Assembly (NCBI GenBank): GCA_046538075.1
Contig: JBKHJN010000016.1
Location: forward strand, 1 to 58,608
Direction: 5' to 3'
DNA: 58,608 bases
Source of the DNA: Desulfobacca_B sp046538075
GTDB taxonomy: Bacteria; Desulfobacterota; Desulfobaccia; Desulfobaccales; Desulfobaccaceae
Positions 43,697 to 51,446 of the stretch are shown here, in pieces (the stretch's first letter is position 1; each line of letters begins with the position of its first letter). The notes beneath the pieces were generated by a model. That model was given only the letters and a program-made list of their open reading frames with translations. It ran no database searches and was not told where the DNA came from. The translations under genes and the position numbers were made by a program.

Positions 43697-44215
43697 TCAA
43701 TCCCCCAAAACCATGCCGGAAACCTCCGTGAACAACTCACTGAGGCGAATAATTCCCACAACTTTGTTATCCTGGAGCACGGGCATCATGCCGACATTTT
43801 CTTTGATCATCAAAAAGATGGCCTTGGCAATGGAACTGTCCGCTTGGACGGTAACTTTGATAGGACTCATCACCTCGCTGACCGGCTTCTGCGACTCTTT
43901 TTTAATGCCGGGGCCGAACAGATCTCCCAGCAGCACCGCCAGACTGACATCCTGTTTGATCAGATAAGATTCTTTGAGGAACCGGGGCTCTAGTCCTTTG
44001 ATGATGTCCCTCAGGGTTAAAATCCCCATAAGCTGGTATTTTTCATCAAACACCAGCACTGTTCGGGGTTCGAATACCCCTTCAAACTTAATGGCCGCCT
44101 CCCGGACAATGGCCATGGCCTGACGCAGGGTGAACCAGTAGGGAATATGAGGATAATCCTCCAACCGGATCATCAGGTCCTTAATTTTTGTGGTTTTCGG
44201 CATGGGATCCTCCAC
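43697..44215 (-). CDS. Two-CBS-domain regulatory protein
   Basis: Two CBS domains (about 10-85 and 105-170) form a Bateman module that binds adenine nucleotides. Typical strands are PRTVLVFDEKYQLMGILTLRDII and MMPVLQDNKVVGIIRLSELF. There is no other domain. The start may be the ATG at 44203 (fifth residue), which also fits. It lies upstream of the SLC13-type transporter on the same strand and could regulate that transporter by sensing energy charge. Confidence 0.87.
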   Translation of the reverse strand: MEDPMPKTTKIKDLMIRLEDYPHIPYWFTLRQAMAIVREAAIKFEGVFEPRTVLVFDEKYQLMGILTLRDIIKGLEPRFLKESYLIKQDVSLAVLLGDLFGPGIKKESQKPVSEVMSPIKVTVQADSSIAKAIFLMIKENVGMMPVLQDNKVVGIIRLSELFTEVSGMVLGD

Positions 44216-44334
44216 TAACCTAGGAGTTGCATTTTGTTACATTCATCACAAGGAACTGATATTTGTTTTAGTACAAATACTTTTAAATGTCTAGAAATTC
44301 TTATAGGAAAGATTTATTTCAAGGCATTTTTACT

Positions 44335-44363
44335 TTGACAAAGGTGGAGCTAGGTGGAATAAT
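44335..44363 (+). promoter_or_regulatory. Sigma-70 promoter of the Flp-like gene
   Basis: TTGACA (44335-44340), a 17-base spacer and AATAAT (44358-44363). The start point would lie about 25 bases before the ATG at 44396. The remainder of the gap 44216-44395 holds only AT-rich sequence. Confidence 0.7.
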
Positions 44364-44395
44364 TCACATAGCCAAGTCCTGCTCAGGAGAATGCC

Positions 44396-44539
44396 ATGAT
44401 GTTGAAACCGGGGTGTTACTTTTTGCAATACTTATTGCTGGTCGCAATAGCCACGATAATTGGGGTCAGCAGTGTGGGGGCGGCCCTGGTTGGGGAGTTA
44501 GGTAGATTTTTTATTGACTTTATAAATAGAGTCTTATAA
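44396..44539 (+). CDS. Small Flp-pilin-like membrane peptide (47 aa)
   Basis: A 47-codon gene starts ATG-ATG after CAGGAG at the right distance and has a near-consensus promoter (44335). The protein has one hydrophobic helix (about 8-32: YFLQYLLLVAIATIIGVSSV) and ends in LGRFFIDFINRVL. This resembles the C-terminal helix of Flp-type pilins (GLIAALIAVVIIGAV...LGTSL...F). The acidic residue and cleavage site of a true Flp prepilin (G/E-Y) are not clear; QY stands in that place. No Tad secretion genes are nearby, so a stand-alone membrane peptide is equally likely. Confidence 0.55.
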   Translation: MMLKPGCYFLQYLLLVAIATIIGVSSVGAALVGELGRFFIDFINRVL

Positions 44540-44598
44540 TATTTAAGTCTTATTATTCCCTGTTTTCAACAGCTTAACTAGCTGCAACGGTTCTTTTC

Positions 44599-45210
44599 AT
44601 GAACGATGGTATAAACCGCCGGAACAGAGAAGCGGAAAGCATCTCTGATGTCTTTTTCGCCATGGATCTGTCCATTGCCCATTCCATTGTCTCCAATCAC
44701 GGCGGTTAGTTAACGGTAGAGTCGGAAATTGGGGAGGGTACCAATTTTTATATATATCTTCCCGCTAATCAGACCAAGGTCCCGGTCCAGAAAAAAGCTG
44801 GCCCCGCGCCACTTCACGGGCAGGGAAACATCCTGATCATGGATGACGAAGATATCGTCCGCGAAGTTTTGGGTAGGATGCTGGTGAACATGGGCTATAA
44901 GGTAGAATATGCCCGAGACGGACCTGAAGCCAGTGAGATCTATCCAAGAACTAAAAACTCTGGCCAACCGTTTACCGGGGTGATCTTAGACCTGACCGTG
45001 CGCGGCGGTTTAGGCGGCAAACAGGCCATAAAACAGCTGCGGGAGATCGATCCTCAGGTCAAAGCCATTGTCTCCGGTGGCTATAACGATGACCCGGTCA
45101 TGTCTAATTACAGCCGCTATGGTTTCCGGGGAGTGCTCTCCAAACCTTATAAAATCGAAGACTTAAGTAAGACATTAAAAGAAGTTATCAATGAAGAGAC
45201 CGGAATTTAA
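44599..45210 (+). pseudogene. Decayed hybrid sensor kinase with intact receiver
   Basis: Reading the frame of the receiver upstream gives LSIAHSIVSNHGG, a TAG stop (44707), then LTVESEIGEGTNFYIYLPA, the end of a HATPase domain. The ATPase front, HisKA and sensor domains are gone. After a linker the receiver follows from 44824: acidic DDED at 44839, phosphoacceptor D (VILDLTVRGG, residue 51 counted from 44839) and K in LSKPY. The receiver itself has all key residues and could still be made from the ATG at 44839, though no good ribosome binding site is seen. It is a remnant of a hybrid histidine kinase. Confidence 0.78.
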
Positions 45211-45285
45211 TAGCCTGGTATTTAGATCTAAGCAAATTATAGGGGGGATACGGGCGGTTGAAGCAGGTCTCGGACCAGGCTCAAT

Positions 45286-47670
45286 TCAGATGTGCTTACT
45301 AATGGCCAAGTAAAAAGTGGTACCCTTTTCAGGACCGGAATCCATCCATACCTTGCCGCCATGGCGTTCGGCAATCTCTTTAACTATGGCCAGTCCCAGG
45401 CCGGTGCCCTCGATGCCTTTGGAAGTTATGTGGCGCTGAAAGACCCCAAAAATCTTTTCCTGATCTTCCAAACTTAAGCCGATACCATCATCTTGGACGG
45501 AAATGATGTGAAATTGACCTGACTCCTGGTGGTCGAGGCGGATTTCACTCAACTCGTCGCCGCCATATTTTAAGGCATTGTCTACCAGATTGCGCAGCGC
45601 CCTGATGAGGGATAATCGGTCCACCCTGATCTCCGGCAGATTTGGCGGTTGGACCCAATTAACTTGCCGAATATTAAACTGGGTGGAAAATTCGTCTTTA
45701 ATTATCTGGAGAATCTCCTGTAATTTGACTTTTTCAATGCTTAAGGGAGCCTCTTTGCTGGAGACAAAGACATTGATTTTCTCCACCAGCATGGCTATCT
45801 GTTCTGAGGCATTCAAAATCTGAGCACAGTAATTTTTTCCCTGTTCATCCAAAAGGTCAGCATAATGCTTATAAAGGCGGTTGGTCAGGCCATGGATGCC
45901 AATGGCCGGGCTCTTGAGGTCATGCGACACCGAATAGGCAAAATACTTGATTTTTTCTGCACTATTCCGTAAGGCCTCCTCCATCATCTTCTGTTCCGTG
46001 ATATCCCGGCCGACTGACTGAAACTCCAAAGGATAGCCCTGGTCATCCAGGATCATGCGATTGGTCCACTGTTGCCAACGGATTTCCCCCTCCGGGGTGA
46101 CGACTCGGTGTTCGATGGTGGCCACCTGATTTTGGGGATTGAGGCCAGCTATATGGGCCTCGAACTTGGGACGATCTTCGGGATGAATGAGCGGCATGAA
46201 CCTGGAACCAATCAGTTCCTCGCGCTTTTTGCCAAAATAGCGGCAGTAAGCTTCATTAACAAAGGTGAGTCGGCCGTCGGGAAGGGAGCGGCAGATCAGA
46301 TCGGTCTGATCCTCGACAATGGCCCGATAACGCGCCTCGCTTTTGCGCAAGGCCCACTCACCCTGCTTCTGCCGGGTAATATCGCGGATAATATTCTGGT
46401 ATCCCAAAAGGCCGCCGTCCTGGGACCGCAATATGGTGGAGGTGATTAAACACTCCATCTCGGTGCCGTTTTTCTTTTGGAACTTTACCCGGAAATCTCT
46501 GATTGACCCTTCCGACTCGATCTGCTGTTTAAACTGTTCCCGGTAGCCGGGATGCACATATAATTGGGCGGCGTTGAGCTCCTCTAACATCTCTTTTCGG
46601 GTATAACCGAACAGTTCCAGGGTAGCCTGGTTAACATCAATGAATCTCCCTTCCCGGGTGGTAATACAGATCGCATCCCGGGATTTCTCGAATAAAGTGC
46701 GATATTTTTCTTCGCTTTCCCGCAAGGCTTCCTCCGCGGCCCGGGCCTCGATGGCAATCCCGGCCAGATGAGCGGCGGTTTCAATCAGCTGCAGGTCATC
46801 CTCTGAGGGTCGGTGGCTCTGGACGTCGTAGAGGGCAAAAGTCCCCAATACCTGGCCAGTACTGCTCAGGATGGGGACCGACCAGCAGGCCCGCAGCCCG
46901 AAACGAACAGCCAAGTCGCGATATTGGGCCCACAGGGGGTCTGCCAAGGTATCTTCAACAATGACCTTCTTCCCCCGGTAGGCCGCAGTCCCGCATGAAC
47001 CAGCGCTAGGACCGATTAGCAGTCCGTCCACGGCTTGCAGATATTCCTGCGGCAGACTGGGGGCGGAGCAGTGGAAAAGGCGCTTCCCCTCTTGGTCCAA
47101 AGTGAGGACGGAGCAATAAATGCCGATTGAAAGTTTTTCAATTAAGGTGGTGAGCGCATCTAAGGTTTCTTGTAAGGGACACCCTGTGGCCACCATCTCC
47201 AGAACCTGCCGCTCTCCGGCCAGAAGTTCCTCCACCCGCTTGCGGTCGGTGATGTCCATAATCATCGCCTGTTTGGAGATGTTGCCTTCGGCATGGTAGA
47301 TAGGGGTGTTGACCACATAATACCAGTGGTGGTCCTTAGGGCTTTGCACCTCCAAGCGCACCGTTTCCCCTTGGAATACCCGGTCGTTGACACACCAGGG
47401 ACAGACGGTATCCCGATTATGTAATGCTTTATAACAATGTTCGCCGATGGAATTATATCCGGTCCGCTCAATGAACCGGGCATTCATAAATTCAATCCGG
47501 TAATCCTGCGAGCAGACATAAATCAGGCCATCAAAGGCCTCTACCATGGCCCGGTAGTGCTTCTGACTATCCTGCAGGGCCACCTCCGCCTCTTTCAGAC
47601 GGCTGGACTCTGCTTCCAACTGCTTGACCTTTTCTAATAATTCTTCGTAACTGGGTTTGGGGCCGCTCAT
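45286..47670 (-). CDS. Cytoplasmic PAS-GAF-PAS-PAS sensor histidine kinase
   Basis: There is no membrane helix. A coiled coil (5-35) leads to PAS 1 (37-145), which contains the cysteine set C79, C90, C93 (HCYKALHNRDTVCPWC), a possible redox or metal site. A GAF domain (155-310), PAS 2 (315-435) and PAS 3 (440-565) follow. The HisKA acceptor is H583 (SVSHDLKSPAIG), and the ATPase domain has NLVDNALKYGG, VQDDGIGL and GTGLGLAIVKEIAERHGG. The bacteriophytochrome-type HisKA suits a cytoplasmic sensor. No adjacent response regulator is in the same operon; the nearby decayed kinase's receiver (44839) is on the other strand. Confidence 0.9.
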   Translation of the reverse strand: MSGPKPSYEELLEKVKQLEAESSRLKEAEVALQDSQKHYRAMVEAFDGLIYVCSQDYRIEFMNARFIERTGYNSIGEHCYKALHNRDTVCPWCVNDRVFQGETVRLEVQSPKDHHWYYVVNTPIYHAEGNISKQAMIMDITDRKRVEELLAGERQVLEMVATGCPLQETLDALTTLIEKLSIGIYCSVLTLDQEGKRLFHCSAPSLPQEYLQAVDGLLIGPSAGSCGTAAYRGKKVIVEDTLADPLWAQYRDLAVRFGLRACWSVPILSSTGQVLGTFALYDVQSHRPSEDDLQLIETAAHLAGIAIEARAAEEALRESEEKYRTLFEKSRDAICITTREGRFIDVNQATLELFGYTRKEMLEELNAAQLYVHPGYREQFKQQIESEGSIRDFRVKFQKKNGTEMECLITSTILRSQDGGLLGYQNIIRDITRQKQGEWALRKSEARYRAIVEDQTDLICRSLPDGRLTFVNEAYCRYFGKKREELIGSRFMPLIHPEDRPKFEAHIAGLNPQNQVATIEHRVVTPEGEIRWQQWTNRMILDDQGYPLEFQSVGRDITEQKMMEEALRNSAEKIKYFAYSVSHDLKSPAIGIHGLTNRLYKHYADLLDEQGKNYCAQILNASEQIAMLVEKINVFVSSKEAPLSIEKVKLQEILQIIKDEFSTQFNIRQVNWVQPPNLPEIRVDRLSLIRALRNLVDNALKYGGDELSEIRLDHQESGQFHIISVQDDGIGLSLEDQEKIFGVFQRHITSKGIEGTGLGLAIVKEIAERHGGKVWMDSGPEKGTTFYLAISKHI

Positions 47671-48132
47671 GGTCTTCCTTTTAAAATATGGACCTGCTTA
47701 GTAGACTTCGACTGAGTGGCAATGGCCAATAAGTCCTGCATGATTGGACCGCGCAGGACTGTTTGCGCAGGTGCCTTTCATCTGAAGCCTGAGTTAAGCC
47801 AGCTGAGAGAGACGCGGGTGTTAGTTTAGGTAGAGACGCCTGGTAAAAGCATCTAAGTCCGGATTCGAACCAAAGGCCCCCGCACCGACTGGTAAATATT
47901 ATATCAGCTCAAATATTTAAAATAAAGGCCCAGGGCCTCACATACATCTGATAAGGATGCCAAGAAAATGTATAAAATTTTACTGGCAACATTCTAGTGA
48001 TCAAATCTTCTAGCAAAGGTGAGGCGGGAAGGCTTCGCTGACATATGGACTGGTAAGCGAGGAGGGCGGGCCTGAGGCCCTGACCCTCCTCTATTTATAA
48101 TTTCGGAGCTAGGGGAAGGAATCGATGAGAGA
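47671..48132. other. Gap upstream of the PAS/GAF kinase
   Basis: This gap holds a strong hairpin at 48059-48091. A 10-codon frame (47968-47997) reads MYKILLATF then stop, like the first residues of a universal stress protein, possibly a remnant. A GGTTCGAATCC-like piece occurs near 47870 (- strand), but no tRNA can be folded. AT-rich stretches near 47895-47925 could hold the kinase promoter. Confidence 0.4.
48059..48091. terminator. Strong GC-rich terminator hairpin
   Basis: GAGGAGGG pairs with CCCTCCTC and inside it GGGCC with GGCCC. It lies after the UspA gene (stop at 48133, - strand). The + strand side is followed by TATTTATAATTT. Confidence 0.55.
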
Positions 48133-48615
48133 TTAATCAGTTAACTGGACGGAGGGAACCACCAAAACCGGCACCGGCAGGGCGCGATGAGCCACCTCCC
48201 GGACCACCCGTTCGGTAGTGGAGCCAAGAATATGGCGGCCGCGGAAGCCATGGCCGTAACTCCCGATCACCAAAAATTTTATGCCCCGGGCGGCTTCCAA
48301 GAATTCCACGATCGCCTCGGAAGGACCCCTCTCACTATGGAGCAAATGGGTCCGGACCTCAATCCCGGCTTTTTGGCACCGCTCTTCGGCTTCTTTCAGC
48401 ACCTGCTTGGCATAATTCTCCTGCTCTTCGACCAGGTGGCGGTCAATAAAGGCAAAGTAACCGGCCTTGCGGATCTGGATGACAGTCAGGACCTCCAGCG
48501 GCAGTTCCAGCAGGCGGGCCATATTAATGGCTCTACGCATTGCCTCCCAGGAGGGATTCGATCCATCAATGGCCACTGCTACCGATCTGGCTTTTTCCTT
48601 CATGGTCTCCATCAA
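48133..48615 (-). CDS. Universal stress protein (UspA family)
   Basis: This single UspA domain of 160 aa starts with RSVAVAIDGSNPSWEAMRRAI and has the ATP-binding signature G-SY-G-H8-GS (VIGSYGHGFRGRHILGS). Its start overlaps the stop of the upstream TIGR02186 gene by 4 bases. It is the last gene of a TSUP-TIGR02186-USP operon, so it probably senses nucleotide or stress for the transporter. Compare the USP genes around the TSUP permease gene at 31792. Confidence 0.9.
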   Translation of the reverse strand: MMETMKEKARSVAVAIDGSNPSWEAMRRAINMARLLELPLEVLTVIQIRKAGYFAFIDRHLVEEQENYAKQVLKEAEERCQKAGIEVRTHLLHSERGPSEAIVEFLEAARGIKFLVIGSYGHGFRGRHILGSTTERVVREVAHRALPVPVLVVPSVQLTD

Positions 48616-49406
48616 TGGCCTCCTTTCTTAAAGATCATGCCGACTCCTAATCCAGCCCCCAGGGCCACGATTACCGCCAGGATGCCGAAAAATAAAGGGG
48701 AATTTTGGGAGGTGGTAGTGAGCCAGTGTTCCACCCCGACCTTTTTGATTTCAATCATATCTTTGCCATAACCTACCAGTTCCCCTTTGTCAAAACAGAA
48801 GGATTCTATCAGATAACGTCCTTCCGTAGCCGCGGGCGGGAACTTAAAGTAATGCTGGAACACCCGGCCTTCGGTAACCCGCAGGCGTTGAGGATCTTCG
48901 ACGATATTATACAGATTGAATTTTTCTTTAAGTTTAATCAAACCATCAAAGACGGTTTGCTCATCGTCCGGTGCCGCCTCGCCCCGGATCAGGTGCATCT
49001 CCATGTGGTGCCGGATAGAGGGATAGCCCAGTTCCAGTTCCTTGGCAGTATCCAGGGAAATGATCTGCTCTATTGGTTTTTCGGCATGAATTTTATACAT
49101 AAAAGGGATGCCGCTGACCTCGTACTGTTTGACCGTCATCCAGAAGGGCCCCACTTTGCCCTTGACCGACAGTTTGACGGCTTCGGATTTTTCCGCGGTC
49201 AGATTGACAATCAGGTCGGTATCGGGAACCGGATGCACTCCAAAAAAATGAATCCGATCCCCCCGATAAGCCAAGCCGATCTCTATCAGGTTTTTGGTAG
49301 CGGCAGTCAAAACCTTTTGCTGGGCTTCTGGGGTGACGGCCGGGGCGGGGCCGCTTAAAAAACCCACCAGACCAAGGGCCATAAGTATGGTTAAAGCTCT
49401 TTTCAT
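48612..49406 (-). CDS. TIGR02186-family membrane protein (TSUP partner)
   Basis: A signal peptide (MKRALTILMALGLVGFLSG) leads to a beta-rich extracytoplasmic domain (about 30-230) and a C-terminal membrane helix (about 240-262). This fits TIGR02186, whose members are found beside TauE/SafE permeases and are thought to act with them. Segments such as DRIHFFGVHPVPDTDLIVNL and EGRVFQHYFKFPPAATEGRY are typical. The start at 49406 is preferred over 49472 because GGGAGG precedes it and the signal peptide begins there. It starts one base after the stop of the TSUP gene. Confidence 0.82.
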   Translation of the reverse strand: MKRALTILMALGLVGFLSGPAPAVTPEAQQKVLTAATKNLIEIGLAYRGDRIHFFGVHPVPDTDLIVNLTAEKSEAVKLSVKGKVGPFWMTVKQYEVSGIPFMYKIHAEKPIEQIISLDTAKELELGYPSIRHHMEMHLIRGEAAPDDEQTVFDGLIKLKEKFNLYNIVEDPQRLRVTEGRVFQHYFKFPPAATEGRYLIESFCFDKGELVGYGKDMIEIKKVGVEHWLTTTSQNSPLFFGILAVIVALGAGLGVGMIFKKGGH

Positions 49407-49407
49407 A

Positions 49408-50367
49408 TTAATGACCTCCCTTGCCCGGGGCAATACTGACCAGCAGGCTGGGTTCCACCACCAGGTCAACAAAAAGTTTTACCGCCATAGCCAAGACAAT
49501 GATTGCCAGCAGAATGCGGATCTGCTCACCCTTGAGGCGCTTGCTGGCCAAGGCCCCGAACTGGGCTCCAATGGTCGACCCCGCCAGGAGAATCAGGGCC
49601 AACAACAAGTCTACGGTCTTATTGACCCAGGCTTGTTGCAAGGTAACATTGGCGCAAGACAGCACGATCTGAAAGAGATCGGTGCCAATGGCGACAATGG
49701 TAGGCATGCCGATGACATAAATCATCGCCGGCACCATGATAAATCCTCCGCCCACCCCCAATAAGGCGGCCAGAATACCCACTGCCATCCCGATTAAAAA
49801 GGGAAAGACAGCCGAAGTCTGATACAGGCCGGAACGAGGAAAATCCATTTTCAAAGGCAACCTGGAGAAGATCTTGCCGTGCTTTGGGGCTGGAACAGTT
49901 TCTGCAGCTTCGACCGTGGCAGCGGTGCGTTGACTACGCCGAATGGTCCGCAGGCTTTCGATGAACATGGCCCCGCCGATCAGTCCCAACATCAGCACAT
50001 AGACCACCTTCATGACGAACTCAAAGTTGCCGATGCCCCGCAAAAAATAGACCAGTTGCACTCCCAGAGTACCGCCGGCAACGCCTCCGGTTAGGATGAT
50101 AATGCCCATCTTGAAGTCGACGTTGCCCAACCGCCAATGGGCATAAGCCCCGGAACTGGCGGCGGCGACGATCTGGTTGGAGTCCGAAGCCGCCGCGACC
50201 GGAGGCGGGATGCCGATCATCATCATTAACGGGGTGAGCAAGAATCCGCCTCCGACCCCGAACAGACCGGAGAGGAAGCCCACCCCCACTCCGATCCCAA
50301 TGATCAGGAAAAAATTAATGCTCATTCCGGCTATGGGAAGATAAATTTCCATTAGGTTCCTCCCCAA
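49408..50367 (-). CDS. TSUP (TauE/SafE) family permease
   Basis: This is the third TSUP permease of the window, 319 aa, with about eight or nine helices. The duplicated Gly-rich motif is clear: GFLSGLFGVGGGFLLTPLMMMIG (about 30-52) and GILAALLGVGGGFIMVPAMIYVIG (about 197-220). A cytoplasmic loop near 140-180 is charged. It is first in the operon with TIGR02186 and UspA; the TIGR02186 start is one base after its stop. A sulfur anion export role is the usual guess for this pair, not shown. AGGAACCT-type Shine-Dalgarno sequence precedes the ATG. Confidence 0.88.
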   Translation of the reverse strand: MGRNLMEIYLPIAGMSINFFLIIGIGVGVGFLSGLFGVGGGFLLTPLMMMIGIPPPVAAASDSNQIVAAASSGAYAHWRLGNVDFKMGIIILTGGVAGGTLGVQLVYFLRGIGNFEFVMKVVYVLMLGLIGGAMFIESLRTIRRSQRTAATVEAAETVPAPKHGKIFSRLPLKMDFPRSGLYQTSAVFPFLIGMAVGILAALLGVGGGFIMVPAMIYVIGMPTIVAIGTDLFQIVLSCANVTLQQAWVNKTVDLLLALILLAGSTIGAQFGALASKRLKGEQIRILLAIIVLAMAVKLFVDLVVEPSLLVSIAPGKGGH

Positions 50368-50942
50368 GAGAATAATTTGGATAGCCTTTTATAAAATTTT
50401 TCACAAGATCCTGTCAAGCTAAAATATCGACTAGTAGATATTCTCTAAGCTAATAATTTATCTTTATTATTTATTATACTTAGAAAAGATCTGGGCATCG
50501 GCTTTGGCCGTTGCAAATTACATCCTATTTTTTATTGACTGTTGCAAACAGAAACGATAGTTTTACTTAAGAGATGATAAATTGGGCGTGATCTGTATGT
50601 TAGGCTGTTCTATCGGAAAGGACCCATTGGCCAAAATCGAGGTTTCGGCCCCTGGTTTGGGAGGCAAGATATTTTATCCGGCCGGAGTGCCGGGCTTTTG
50701 GCCAAGTTGTAAGACTTGGTAAAAAATGGGGAATTATCTGGCCTGCTTACTTGACACTCGCCCTGGTTTAGTTTAATTTTTAAGCCGCGTTTTAGGGTCA
50801 CCCCAGATCTTCTGGCTGGTCTAGTTGAAGATGACCAAGGCCTGCGAGAGGTAAGCAACATCAGTTTAGACCAGGGAGGAGAGCCCCAGCCGTCGTCCTG
50901 CTGCAGATTCCATAGAGGCGGCAAGCGGGTCCGGATGGAACC
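50368..50942. other. Divergent gap between TSUP and leuD operons
   Basis: This AT-rich gap holds a leuD promoter (50751) and two copies of GTTGCA (50513 and 50540). It has an 11-base match TACATCCTATT with the region upstream of the other TSUP operon (about 30441-30451). It also has a 41-codon frame (50597-50722) without a good ribosome binding site, and a 6-bp hairpin (CCAAGT/ACTTGG). No gene is supported. Confidence 0.4.
50751..50779 (+). promoter_or_regulatory. Sigma-70 promoter of leuDB-asd
   Basis: TTGACA (50751-50756), 17 bases, TAATTT (50774-50779). It leaves a 155-base leader before leuD; no leader peptide or riboswitch was recognised in it. Confidence 0.65.
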
Positions 50943-51446
50943 ATGAAATTACAAGGCAAAGCCCATAAATTCGGCAACGATGTCAATACCGACGAGATCA
51001 TTCCGGCCCGTTATTTATCGACTTCGGAACCGGTAGCATTGGCCAAGCATGCCATGGAAGACGCGGACCCGGATTTTGTTAGCAAGGCCCGGCCCGGCGA
51101 TTTTATCGTGGCGGGAAAAAATTTCGGTTGCGGCTCTTCCCGGGAACACGCGCCCATCGCTTTGAAGGCGGCGGGTCTTTCCGGGATCATCGCCGCCAGT
51201 TTTGCCCGCATTTTTTACCGCAATGCCTTTAATATGGGATTGCCCATCTTTGAATCGGCGGAGGCTGCTGCCGAGATTGAGGCTGGAGATGAGGTGAGCG
51301 TGGATCTCGACACCGGGATAATTACCGACCACACTACCGGCAAGACTTACGCATCTCAGCCTTTGCCTGCTTTTATGCAGGAATTGTTAGCCGATGGCGG
51401 ACTTATGGCTCACGTAATCAAAAGAATCGGAGTGCGAAGCAGATGA
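50943..51446 (+). CDS. leuD: 3-isopropylmalate dehydratase small subunit
   Basis: This is the small (swivelling) subunit of isopropylmalate isomerase, second enzyme of leucine synthesis. The active-site signature NFGCGSSREHAPIALKAAG lies near residues 60-80, and the start KAHKFGNDVNTDEIIPARYL is typical. Length (167 aa) fits the archaeal/anaerobe-type LeuD that pairs with a separate LeuC; leuC is not in the window. Its stop overlaps the start of leuB by 4 bases (ATGA). Confidence 0.9.
   Translation: MKLQGKAHKFGNDVNTDEIIPARYLSTSEPVALAKHAMEDADPDFVSKARPGDFIVAGKNFGCGSSREHAPIALKAAGLSGIIAASFARIFYRNAFNMGLPIFESAEAAAEIEAGDEVSVDLDTGIITDHTTGKTYASQPLPAFMQELLADGGLMAHVIKRIGVRSR

Noticed and set aside
44287..44505. 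72-aa open frame in the gap near 44.4 kb
   Set aside because: It is out of frame with the well-supported Flp-like gene at 44396, has no ribosome binding site and an unlikely composition.
47855..47885. GGTTCGAATCC-like T-arm on the - strand, hinting at a tRNA
   Set aside because: The flanking bases do not form a T-stem without wobbles, and no acceptor, D or anticodon arms can be folded around it.
47968..47997. Ten-codon frame MYKILLATF, like a universal stress protein start
   Set aside because: It stops at once and no further USP sequence follows in any frame; at most a tiny remnant.
50597..50722. 41-codon open frame upstream of leuD
   Set aside because: No ribosome binding site, low-complexity content and overlap with the leuD promoter region; not a convincing leader peptide (no leucine run).
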